In this document: positions 1-5,997 of the stretch, piece by piece
How the letters are laid out: the number at the start of each line of letters is the position of its first letter
Position numbering within the stretch: the stretch's first letter is position 1
Origin: an uncultured Prevotellaceae bacterium
GTDB taxonomy: Bacteria; Bacteroidota; Bacteroidia; Bacteroidales; Bacteroidaceae
Assembly (NCBI GenBank): GCA_900313845.1
Contig: OMTC01000088.1
Span: 1 to 7,239 of the forward strand
Length of the DNA stretch: 7,239 bases
Direction: 5' to 3'
Program-made: the position numbers and the translations under genes
Notes under the pieces: model-generated
Seen by the model: only the letters and a program-made list of their open reading frames with translations
The model's database searches: none
What the model was told of the DNA's origin: nothing

Positions 1-1720
1 GCATTTCTTCAACGTCGGCAAACTGATTCACGATTTCGAGCGCACGATTGTATGCTGCATAGTAGTTTTCGAGGTTTGTTTTTCGAGTAGCCAGTGGATT
101 CATTGCCTTTAGCAGTGCATCGGTTGCCTTTTCATATTCGGATGGGGCAGTGGATGCAAATGTGGCGTATTCATCAAGTATGACTTTCAGTTTGTCTCTG
201 AGTTCCTGTGCCGACTCATAGATGGAATCTACTTCTAAGGAAGTGCCTTCGTAGAGTGCTTGCCCTTCTGACAAGGTCTTGAGAAATCCTCCTTTGTAAA
301 GCTGTGCAGCGGATGTGCTGTCGATGTTCTCAATATCCACTTCCGTGATGCCAAAAGTGTATTCGAAGACGAAAGGTTCGGCATCCACGATGCGTTCATC
401 GGTGATGTTGCTCAGCGTGAGCTTGAAGTCGCCTTCGCTGAGCGAGGTGTTTTCAGGAAGGGAGAAGCTGATGACCGGACTCATACCCGATGAAAGATTT
501 GCGAGGGCAATGCTTTCTGTTCCATTCGATAGCGTTGCTGTTGCCTTGTCGCAGTCGATAGGGAAATCGAAAGTGAAGGTAAACGGCGAAAAGTTGACGG
601 GCAGGTCGAAGGAATGATTTTCGGGTGCAGCCTCCAACACTTGCAATGGAGCAGGAGGGAGGATGGTGATTTTCCGTGTCGTTTCCTTTGTTTTCTTATC
701 GTTGTCGGTCACTTTGGCTTTCAGCGTGTGAGAGCCTGCGGATGGACGTACCCAGCGATAAATGAATGGTTCCTCCTGAAAAGTTTCCACCACTTTTCCA
801 TCGATGGACAGTTGAACGGACTGAATGGTTCCGTCGGGGTCTTTGGCATCGATTTCGATGGTGATGGTGTCGATGGCGAAAAACTCGTCTGAAGTCGTTG
901 GCTTCAGAAAACTGATGCTGGGCAAGCCTTTATCGAGCACAAAACGCTTGCAAAAGTTCCATATTTCGCGATGATTGCCATCCATTGGCCAGTGGCCTCC
1001 GTTGTGGTAGGAAAAGAGTTCCACTTCTGTGCCGTTGTCGCCACCGCTCCACACTTCCTTGTCTCCATTCCACCAGGTTTGTCCGTTCGGATAGTAGTTG
1101 GTGGTTTTCTTGTAGGTTTTCGTGTGGTCCATCTGGGCAAAGTGCTCTACGTAGTCGTGTATGCCATATTGGGTGTAGCCAAACACGTCGTCGTCGTAAG
1201 CATGCACATGGATGAGCGAAATCGGCTTCGGACAGTTGTTCCAAGGTTGACTGGAGAAATGGATGCCGCTGGTTGGTGCAAAGGCTGCAATCTTGTTATA
1301 CATCGTCGGGATGGCATGGTAGATGAGCATGGAACCCATCGAAAATCCCGACCAATACACGCGGTTGGTGTCGATGCCATAGTCTTGTTCAAGTTTGGTG
1401 ATGGACGCTTTCACGAAATTGATGTCTTTCGTTCCACCAATGTCCCAAGTGTTACCATCGCTTCGCAGGTAGGCAACGACGAATTTTGCCGTGTCAACCA
1501 TCGTATAGAACTTGTCGGAATCGTACTGGTATTCTGGACTTTGGTTCATACCGTGAGTCACAATCATCAGCGGCACGCCTGATTCGTAAGTGTTAGGACG
1601 AAACACAATCATGTTGCGTTTCTGCCCACCAGTGTTGACGAAAATACTGTCCTTCACAAATGCTTGCATCTGAGTGAAGAGACAGAGAAGCAGGGATAGA
1701 GTGAATAATGTTTTTTTCAT
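1..1720 (-). CDS. Secreted PHB-depolymerase/feruloyl-esterase-like hydrolase with Ig-like modules (3' end off window)
   Basis: The reading frame is open from ATG at 1720 to the left edge, giving 573 codons with no stop. Residues 1-20 form a Sec signal peptide (MKK start, Leu-rich core, probable cleavage after QMQA), so the enzyme is exported; Cys13 is not in a lipobox. Residues 25-265 read as an alpha/beta hydrolase of the PHB depolymerase/LpqC or CE1-like esterase group. Visible are the oxyanion-type motif THGMNQS (55-61), nucleophile elbow GFSMG with Ser127, an acidic run DDD at 176-178 that should hold the catalytic Asp, and GGHWP with His243. Residues about 268-356 look like a bacterial Ig domain (DPDGTIQSVQLSIDGK); about 358-458 form a second beta-sandwich-like region; about 460-573 are helical. 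A secretion-system sorting domain, if any, lies off the window. The family implies carboxylic-ester hydrolysis, perhaps of acyl groups on plant polysaccharide; the substrate is not shown by the sequence. Confidence 0.9.
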   Translation of the reverse strand, partial: MKKTLFTLSLLLCLFTQMQAFVKDSIFVNTGGQKRNMIVFRPNTYESGVPLMIVTHGMNQSPEYQYDSDKFYTMVDTAKFVVAYLRSDGNTWDIGGTKDINFVKASITKLEQDYGIDTNRVYWSGFSMGSMLIYHAIPTMYNKIAAFAPTSGIHFSSQPWNNCPKPISLIHVHAYDDDVFGYTQYGIHDYVEHFAQMDHTKTYKKTTNYYPNGQTWWNGDKEVWSGGDNGTEVELFSYHNGGHWPMDGNHREIWNFCKRFVLDKGLPSISFLKPTTSDEFFAIDTITIEIDAKDPDGTIQSVQLSIDGKVVETFQEEPFIYRWVRPSAGSHTLKAKVTDNDKKTKETTRKITILPPAPLQVLEAAPENHSFDLPVNFSPFTFTFDFPIDCDKATATLSNGTESIALANLSSGMSPVISFSLPENTSLSEGDFKLTLSNITDERIVDAEPFVFEYTFGITEVDIENIDSTSAAQLYKGGFLKTLSEGQALYEGTSLEVDSIYESAQELRDKLKVILDEYATFASTAPSEYEKATDALLKAMNPLATRKTNLENYYAAYNRALEIVNQFADVEEM

Positions 1721-1749
1721 ATATAAATCGTTTATATTAGTTGTTGTTG

Positions 1750-1757
1750 CAAATTTA
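1750..1757 (-). promoter_or_regulatory. Probable -7 promoter box of the esterase gene
   Basis: Read on the minus strand this is TAAATTTG, an exact match to the Bacteroidetes -7 consensus TAnnTTTG, placed 29 bases upstream of the esterase ATG at 1720. That would give a 5' leader of roughly 20-25 bases. No convincing -33 TTTG element is seen at the expected distance, so the promoter may be weak or need an activator. It suggests the esterase is transcribed on its own and not only by read-through from panE. Confidence 0.5.
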
Positions 1758-1891
1758 CTATAAAAACTTCGTTTTTTCTTTCGTAAATGATTATTTTCCT
1801 TTCAATTCTGTAAGATGCTTGTAACTTATTTTTTAGAAATTGTAACATGTCATGGATTTCTCCCCTAAAAACATAGTAAATCCGTTCATTT

Positions 1892-1953
1892 TATTATTAG
1901 TGAGGAATGAGTAGTGAGGAGTGAGTAATTATCCCATCCGGATGGCTACACTC
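1892..1953. repeat. Intergenic tandem repeat, copy 1 (62 bp)
   Basis: This copy begins TATTATTAGTGAGGAATGAG and ends GGATGGCTACACTC. It contains the perfect 12-bp palindrome CCATCCGGATGG at 1934-1945. It is identical to the next copy except for 7 extra bases in the GTGAGGA-type purine-rich tract, which is itself made of short imperfect direct repeats. Similar GAGTAGTGAGG-type units are common between genes in Prevotella and other Bacteroidales (recalled, not searched). Its role is unknown. Confidence 0.9.
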
Positions 1954-2008
1954 TATTATTAGTGAGGAATGAGTAGTGAGTAATTATCCCATCCGGATGG
2001 CTACACTC
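1954..2008. repeat. Intergenic tandem repeat, copy 2 (55 bp)
   Basis: This direct copy of the 1892-1953 unit lacks 7 bases, so the two units abut without a spacer. The palindrome CCATCCGGATGG recurs at 1989-2000. Its last 8 bases (2001-2008) overlap the panE stop codon and the final codons of panE, so the repeat array extends into the coding region. The 7-bp length difference fits slippage within the GTGAGGA/GTGAGT tract. Confidence 0.9.
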
Positions 2009-2927
2009 CCCCCTTGGGGGGAGCTGGAGAGGGGCTAAATCTCAGCAGCGCTTCCAACATTTCGAGTTTTGGCATGTGGAAACCTGCGTTATGAGCAATT
2101 TCGAGAGGTCGGGAATAAAGATACTCGATTTCCATCGGACGGTGGAAATCGAAATCCAATTTCATGGAAGGACTATACGGAGTCATCGCATCAGTCATTT
2201 GTATCATCTTATCTGCAAACGACTCATCGATGTTTTCCACTCCGAGATGCTGAGCAGCATGAATCACTTCCAGCATCTGCTCGTAGATGAGTTTCCGAGT
2301 GGATGGATGCTTGAGCAGCAAGTCGGTTTGTGTGTTGAGCGCCACGGTCATACCATTGAAAGGCATGTTCCACACAGCCTTTTTCCATCGCGCTTCTTCG
2401 TAATTGACAAGAGCGGCTTGCACGCCAGCCTGAGTGAAATCCGTGAGAAGTGCATTGAGACATTGGGAATCCTTGCAACTGTAATTCCCAAAATTGATGC
2501 TACCATAGCATTGATGGCTCACCCTGCCTGGTTCGGTTTTGGCAGAGCAAATGAAAGCAAGTCCTGCCACCAAAGCGGTATCGGGAAACATTCGCTGCAC
2601 ATCGGCTTCCACACCGATGCCGTTTTGGATGAGAACGACGATGGTTTTTGGACCCAATAGCGGAGGTAGGAGTTCCTGAAGCAATCCGTTGTTGATGGTT
2701 TTCAAACAAACCAGTACCACATCGCAAACGGGCATGTCGGCAGTTCGATGGTATGCATTCACGGCATCGAGATGGAATGAACCATCACACGAATCAATCT
2801 GCAAACCGTTACTCTTTACGTAATCGTAATCACGATGCAAGAGGAAATGCACCTCCTGCCCGCTCTTCGCTAATTTGCCGCCATAAAAACCACCGATGGC
2901 ACCAGTTCCTATAACTCCGTATTTCAT
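2001..2927 (-). CDS. panE: 2-dehydropantoate 2-reductase (ketopantoate reductase)
   Basis: The 308-residue product reduces ketopantoate to pantoate with NADPH in the cytoplasm, a step of pantothenate and coenzyme A synthesis. The N-terminal Rossmann fold shows GxGxxG at Gly7-Gly12 (GTGAIG). Family residues follow: Lys76 in CLKT, Asn102 in QNG, catalytic Lys183 in W-x-K-x-x-x-N (W181, N187), Asn191, Ser254 in PSM and Glu266 in MEIEY. Length is close to the family's usual 290-310. The ATG at 2927 is preferred over an in-frame TTG two codons upstream (2933), because translation from ATG starts directly at the KYGVIGTG strand. The last 12 residues (SPSPAPPKGGV and neighbours, after LLRF) come from the intergenic repeat block and are not expected in the family. 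Paralogous ketopantoate reductase-like enzymes exist, so the exact substrate is probable, not certain. Confidence 0.88.
   Translation of the reverse strand: MKYGVIGTGAIGGFYGGKLAKSGQEVHFLLHRDYDYVKSNGLQIDSCDGSFHLDAVNAYHRTADMPVCDVVLVCLKTINNGLLQELLPPLLGPKTIVVLIQNGIGVEADVQRMFPDTALVAGLAFICSAKTEPGRVSHQCYGSINFGNYSCKDSQCLNALLTDFTQAGVQAALVNYEEARWKKAVWNMPFNGMTVALNTQTDLLLKHPSTRKLIYEQMLEVIHAAQHLGVENIDESFADKMIQMTDAMTPYSPSMKLDFDFHRPMEIEYLYSRPLEIAHNAGFHMPKLEMLEALLRFSPSPAPPKGGV
2006..2023. repeat. C6/G6 inverted repeat at the 3' end of panE
   Basis: The sequence CTCCCCCC-TT-GGGGGGAG has perfect 8-bp arms around a 2-base centre and lies inside the last codons of panE. It is followed (plus-strand sense) by AGCTGGAGAGGGGC. 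This G/C-rich hairpin with its flank resembles a frequent Bacteroidales intergenic element. No T-tract follows on the minus strand, so calling it an intrinsic terminator for panE is uncertain; it could instead stabilise the mRNA 3' end or be the end of a mobile repeat. Confidence 0.75.
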
Positions 2928-2965
2928 AATCAATGTATTTTGTCCTTTGCGCTTGTCAAGGGATG

Positions 2966-2998
2966 CAAAGTTACAAATAATTTGGAAATGGATGCAAA
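2966..2998 (-). promoter_or_regulatory. Bacteroidetes-type promoter of panE
   Basis: On the minus strand TTTG (2998-2995) is followed after 21 bases by TAACTTTG (2973-2966), matching the -33 TTTG and -7 TAnnTTTG consensus. The -7 box ends 39 bases upstream of the panE ATG at 2927, giving a leader of about 30 bases. Confidence 0.65.
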
Positions 2999-3015
2999 TT
3001 ATGTTGTAAAGATTC

Positions 3016-3044
3016 TTGTCTTCAAATCAGAATTCTTACCTTTG
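3016..3044 (+). promoter_or_regulatory. Bacteroidetes-type promoter of the GNAT gene
   Basis: TTG at 3016-3018 is followed after 18 bases by TACCTTTG at 3037-3044, an exact TAnnTTTG match. The likely transcription start near 3051 leaves about 35 bases of leader before the ATG at 3086. This promoter lies back to back with the panE promoter in a 158-bp divergent spacer. Confidence 0.6.
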
Positions 3045-3085
3045 TTCCAAATCCGGAATTTTCGTAAATCAGCACTTTCTCATCA

Positions 3086-3517
3086 ATGGAAATCATTAGA
3101 GCCACCCATTTGGCACAACAGGCAGGAGCCTACTACGTGAGGATTCAAGGAATGGCGCGTCAGCACCACATTTCGCTTCAAGAGGAATTCGACGAGCACG
3201 ACACGCCCGAAACCAAATACATTGTGGTGATGGACGAGTATCTGCCAATAGCAACTTGTCGCATCTATGCCATCGACCCCACCACAGTGATGCTGGGGCG
3301 TATTGTTGTTCTTCCAGAATATCGTCGTCAAGGATTAGGCACTCGTGTGGTTCGTGAAGCCGAGGAATGGGCAAAAGAGTTAGGCTTCACCCGCGCCATG
3401 CTGGAGAGTAGGGAAGAGAAAGTGCATTTCTATGAGAGGATGGGTTATCAACCCGACTGGTCGAAACAGTCCGATGGCACATTCCATTGCATTCTCATGG
3501 AAAAACCATTGAATTAA
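3086..3517 (+). CDS. GNAT-family N-acetyltransferase
   Basis: The 143-residue cytoplasmic protein has the core of a GCN5-related acetyltransferase, which moves an acetyl group from acetyl-CoA to an amine. The central strand GRIVVLPEYR (71-80) leads into the acetyl-CoA pyrophosphate loop RRQGLG (80-85) and helix TRVVREAEEWAKELG. The C-terminal block HFYERMGYQ (114-122) is the usual motif-B region with a Tyr that often acts as general acid. The N-terminal half (EEFDEHDTPETKYIVV) and overall size resemble small ElaA/YjcF-like GNATs. The substrate cannot be read from the sequence. The gene stands alone, divergent from panE and convergent with the AraC-type gene, with 30 bases between the two stop codons. 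No functional link to panE is evident beyond the shared promoter region. Confidence 0.88.
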   Translation: MEIIRATHLAQQAGAYYVRIQGMARQHHISLQEEFDEHDTPETKYIVVMDEYLPIATCRIYAIDPTTVMLGRIVVLPEYRRQGLGTRVVREAEEWAKELGFTRAMLESREEKVHFYERMGYQPDWSKQSDGTFHCILMEKPLN

Positions 3518-3534
3518 GGATGCTCCCCTAATTC
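3511..3534. terminator. Weak hairpin between convergent genes
   Basis: GAATTA(a)GG at 3511-3519 can pair with CCTAATTC at 3527-3534 around a 7-base loop, with one bulged A. It overlaps the GNAT stop codon and sits in the 30-bp gap before the end of the AraC-type gene. No T-run follows on either strand, so a termination role is tentative. Confidence 0.25.
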
Positions 3535-3547
3535 TTGTGGTATAGGA

Positions 3548-4549
3548 TTAATTCTTCTTAAAATACTTGTTGATGGCATTCCGCTGATAAACAGCTGGAG
3601 TGACTCCTTCCATCTTTTTGAATGTGTTGATGAAATTGTTGATGGAAGAGTAACCCACCTCAAAGGCAATAGATTGAATGGTTTTATTGCCATTTTTCTC
3701 CACATCATCCAATTTCTGTTTAGCCAGTTCTATTCTCCTTTTGTTGAGAAGAGAACGGAAAAAGTCGCCATACACGTCATGGATGATGATGGATACGTAT
3801 TTAGCGTTGGAATTAGTGAGTTTCACCAGGGTTTTCATGTCGAAAACGGGGTTGCAGATGTTCTCTGGATTGTCGAGTTCCCGTTTGATTCTCTGCGACA
3901 ATATCTCGAAGGTTTCATTCGACATAATTGAGGTGTAAGACGTACTGAGGGCTGCCAACTCCTCCATGTCGTTTGCAACGAATTCCTCCCCATTGTCTGA
4001 GTCATCTTCAGTGATGGGCTCAACCCTGTTCTCCAGGTCCTCTTGAGAACATTGTTGCTTTTCCTGTGATGCTTCGTTGGCATTGATTTCTCTTTCTTTC
4101 TCATTCTTTATCAGATTGCAGCGAATCACGTGATATTCGTTGCCTTCGTAGGATATGGAGTTGGAATCCCTTATCGTGAGAAGCAGCACTTGTTGGAATT
4201 GAGTGTCTTTATCAACGTTCACGATGCACAGATAATCGATAATTTTGTCTTGACCATCAATTTTTTTAGGAATGATGAGAGAATTGATAATTTCGCCCTT
4301 TCTATTGATGCCACGACATTGAATAGTTGATGATGAATTGGGGTTATCATCAAGAATGGAATTCACGCAGGGCACGTCAGAATAGCCCATCTCGCTATTG
4401 GGAATCATTACGAAGTATTTCTTCTGACCACTTTTTTTGTGTTGCTTGATAAAGAGATATGTTATTAGTAGAATGGTCAAAATCCATAATACTAATGAAC
4501 ATATATGCATCCATATTTGCGTGGTCTCATTTAATAGTAGCGTCATCAT
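3548..4549 (-). CDS. Membrane-anchored AraC-family transcriptional regulator
   Basis: The 333-residue protein ends in a typical AraC/XylS DNA-binding domain (about 215-325). The first helix-turn-helix lies around FDMKTLVKLTNSNAKYVS and the second around TIQSIAFEVGYSSINNFINT (290-309), followed by F-K-K-M-E-G-VTP-A-VYQR, the family's hallmark end. The N-terminus has one strongly hydrophobic helix (about 13-34) followed by the basic stretch KQHKKSGQKK. The positive-inside rule then puts only about 12 residues outside and the rest in the cytoplasm. Residues 45-150 are a folded-looking region I cannot assign (a divergent PAS-like sensor is possible); 150-200 are a charged, acidic linker. The absence of a periplasmic sensor or kinase modules separates it from hybrid two-component regulators. 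ATG codons occur at 4549 and 4546; either could start. It is divergent from the surface-protein cluster at 4999 and likely controls it (inference). Confidence 0.92.
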   Translation of the reverse strand: MMTLLLNETTQIWMHICSLVLWILTILLITYLFIKQHKKSGQKKYFVMIPNSEMGYSDVPCVNSILDDNPNSSSTIQCRGINRKGEIINSLIIPKKIDGQDKIIDYLCIVNVDKDTQFQQVLLLTIRDSNSISYEGNEYHVIRCNLIKNEKEREINANEASQEKQQCSQEDLENRVEPITEDDSDNGEEFVANDMEELAALSTSYTSIMSNETFEILSQRIKRELDNPENICNPVFDMKTLVKLTNSNAKYVSIIIHDVYGDFFRSLLNKRRIELAKQKLDDVEKNGNKTIQSIAFEVGYSSINNFINTFKKMEGVTPAVYQRNAINKYFKKN

Positions 4550-4674
4550 ATACTGTTAAAATATCTTTTCAATTAAAACAAAACGAAGACTCTTAAACAT
4601 GTACCTTATAGCTAACTTACTATGGTATATTTGCGAAATTATATTCTATTGTATTGGTTCGTGGTTCGATGATG

Positions 4675-4705
4675 CAAAGATAAAACATTTAATTATAATA
4701 TGCAA
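4675..4705 (-). promoter_or_regulatory. Probable promoter of the AraC-type gene
   Basis: On the minus strand TTG (4705-4703) is followed after 20 bases by TATCTTTG (4682-4675), matching the Bacteroidetes -33/-7 pattern. The predicted start near 4667 leaves a leader of about 120 bases before the ATG at 4549, unusually long compared with the other genes here and a possible site of leader-level control. Confidence 0.55.
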
Positions 4706-4828
4706 TTATTCAAATGCTTTATACTTTCATCTTTTCTTGATTCTGTAATCTTTTCTAATAATTTATCGTAAATATTAAATTCTGTGATTCTGTTAAATCT
4801 CGACCTTTCTTGGTTTTTTACATAGGCA

Positions 4829-4857
4829 TTCTTAAAATTGATATTCCTTTCTTAAAA
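4829..4857 (+). promoter_or_regulatory. Candidate operator: TTCTTAAAA direct repeat, 20-bp period
   Basis: TTCTTAAAA occurs at 4829-4837 and again at 4849-4857, so equivalent bases are 20 bp apart, about two helical turns. The pair ends 27 bases upstream of the -7 box at 4885, about -70 to -42 from the predicted start. AraC-family activators commonly bind direct half-sites spaced about two turns next to the -35 region, so this is the best candidate site for the adjacent regulator. It is inference from placement only. Confidence 0.35.
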
Positions 4858-4884
4858 CTTAAATTCTGTCTTGTTTGAATTATG

Positions 4885-4892
4885 TAATTTTG
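4885..4892 (+). promoter_or_regulatory. Candidate -7 box of the surface-protein cluster
   Basis: TAATTTTG matches TAnnTTTG on the plus strand, 106 bases before the ATG at 4999. No TTTG lies at the normal -33 distance (the closest TTTG is too near), which fits a promoter that needs an activator. The implied leader of about 100 bases is long. Confidence 0.45.
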
Positions 4893-4998
4893 CCGATGAT
4901 TTGGGAATTATAGGTGATTACTAACTTTAGAAACTCCCTTCTCGCTTAAATGTTTTTAAAAAACAAAGTAAGTTAAACCATAAAAACAATTTGAAATT

Positions 4999-5700
4999 AT
5001 GAAGAAAAAATTACTGAAATCATTTGCTTTTGTTGCATTAGGACTCTTTGCAACAAGTGCGTATGCTCAGTCCGAGTCTGATATTCAAGATGCGGTAGTG
5101 GCTGTGATTGGAGATAATTGAACGATGGAGGGAATGGTTCAACAAGATGGTTCTTCCTATATTTTAGGTGACCAAAGTACTCATCACAGAGGTTCTATAA
5201 CCAGTCCTGAATTTCCTGTTACTGGTGACTTATTGTTTATTCCTAACGGAGAGGCTTGGACTGGTGCTACATGGAAAAATAATTTAATTATCTCTGTTAC
5301 TTTCAAGTACACTGATGCTTCGGGTGATGAGCAAACTGAAGTGGTTACTCAAGAACTATTAATTGATAAAAATGGACGACCTTACAATTTAAATTTTCAA
5401 AGACCTGAAGGTGTTCCAGAAAATGCTACGATGTATGTCAACCTCAAAGTAGAGGGAACAGGTCATAATATTGTTTCCCCAGGCACTTTTGAATTAACGG
5501 CTCATGAACTTGTCATCGACGAGAATTCAGAGGTAAATACAGACCGACTGGCGCTGAATGTTGGTCGTAATATTCGTCTGAGGGTGATTCGCTCTTTCTC
5601 GAACACAAAATTCTATACTTTGAGCTTGCCTTTCCAGTTCAGTCAGCAATGGGCTGACCGATTATCTTTGCAAAGATTTTGTGGTTATTGCCATATTTGA
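4999..5700 (+). pseudogene. Secreted beta-rich surface protein, interrupted by in-frame TGA and truncated
   Basis: ATG at 4999 opens a clear signal peptide (MKKKLLKSFAFVALGL, cleavage after AYA, residue 23). After 40 codons an in-frame TGA (5119-5121) follows GDN; the same frame then stays open for 192 more codons to TGA at 5698-5700. The downstream part has an internal ATG at 5125 but no signal peptide of its own, so the two parts most simply form one former gene in which a codon such as TGG changed to TGA. The body is beta-strand-rich and resembles a jelly-roll or Ig-like surface module. Near the end, RNIRLRVIRSFSNTKFYTLSLPF matches in style the 'L-x-LPF' segment of Prevotella surface proteins, which normally continues for many more residues. 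Here it ends soon after in QRFCGYCHI, suggesting a second lesion. Alternatives are a sequencing error, readthrough, or a 191-residue cytoplasmic product starting at 5125. No function is assigned. Confidence 0.65.
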
Positions 5701-5802
5701 GAAAATGCCTAATTTTCATGAACATGATTATAAGCATTTTTGATATAACAAACAACCCTAAGACTAAGAAATATAAATTATTCATTATTAAAACAAGATA
5801 GT

Positions 5803-5997
5803 ATGAAAAAAACGTATTTAACCCCAGTGAGTGAAATTCTTTTCACCATTGAAGACGAAATCATGATCGTTGTATCTGGTGTTTCCGGCGAAATGGGCGA
5901 TGGCACTACGATTGGTGATGGCGGTGAAGGTGATGGAACCGTTGGCCCATCCGTCAAGTATCATGGCAACCAAGAAACCTATGGCGACTTGTGGTAA
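5803..5997 (+). CDS. Small Gly/Asp-rich protein of unknown function (64 aa)
   Basis: The product starts MKKTYLTPVSEILFTIEDEI, then a hydrophobic patch IMIVVSG (20-26), then a low-complexity region with GDG at 32-34, 38-40 and 43-45, and ends YGDLW. It has neither a normal signal peptide nor a transmembrane helix. The layout (MKK-x-Y-x-x-P start, moderately hydrophobic middle ending in SG, variable Gly-rich tail, aromatic end) resembles a group of small uncharacterised Prevotella and Bacteroides proteins I recall, often near surface-protein genes. A leader-plus-core shape is reminiscent of modified-peptide precursors, but no modifying enzyme is in the window and the core has no Cys. It lies 102 bases after the broken gene and 90 before the next, on the same strand, and is probably cotranscribed. 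The start is favoured by the conserved-looking N-terminus. Confidence 0.72.
   Translation: MKKTYLTPVSEILFTIEDEIMIVVSGVSGEMGDGTTIGDGGEGDGTVGPSVKYHGNQETYGDLW

Larger units (their letters stand above)
4550..4998. promoter_or_regulatory. 449-bp AT-rich divergent regulatory region
   Basis: No coding region was seen on either strand. The region holds the minus-strand promoter of the AraC-type gene, a plus-strand -7 box at 4885-4892, a TTCTTAAAA direct-repeat pair (4829-4837, 4849-4857), four ATTCTGT words (4740, 4779, 4787, 4863), a 15-bp TGTTTTT-A-AAAAACA palindrome (4951-4965) and AGTAAGTTA in both 5' leaders (4967-4975 plus; 4621-4613 minus). A further TATATTTG at 4626-4633 fits the -7 consensus but has no -33 partner. 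The length and richness in short repeats suit regulator binding, but AT-richness makes chance matches likely. Confidence 0.6.

Noticed and set aside
971..1582. 203-codon plus-strand ORF over the esterase
   Set aside because: It is antisense to a frame with signal peptide, GFSMG nucleophile elbow and GGHWP motif; its own product shows no recognisable domain or promoter.
1841..1862. AGAAAT...ATTTCT inverted repeat in the esterase upstream spacer
   Set aside because: Only 6-bp AT-only arms with a long loop; expected by chance in this AT-rich stretch.
1892..2023. CRISPR array or insertion sequence
   Set aside because: The two copies abut without spacers and no cas or transposase gene is present, so it is a tandem repeat and not an array or an autonomous element.
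2076..2660. 194-codon plus-strand ORF over panE
   Set aside because: It is antisense to a full ketopantoate reductase with all family motifs; the frame is open only as a shadow of panE codon use.
2931..2933. TTG start for panE two codons upstream of ATG
   Set aside because: ATG at 2927 gives a natural N-terminus right before the Rossmann strand; the TTG adds only two residues and has no better ribosome site.
5119..5121. Selenocysteine or programmed TGA readthrough
   Set aside because: No strong stem-loop is apparent just after the TGA, the family is not redox-related, and a simple nonsense change explains it. It is kept only as a remote alternative.
5125..5700. Independent 191-residue gene starting at ATG 5125
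   Set aside because: Possible, but the frame continues directly from a signal-peptide ORF across a single TGA, and the product would lack export signals although its sequence is of surface-protein type. One broken gene explains the data better.
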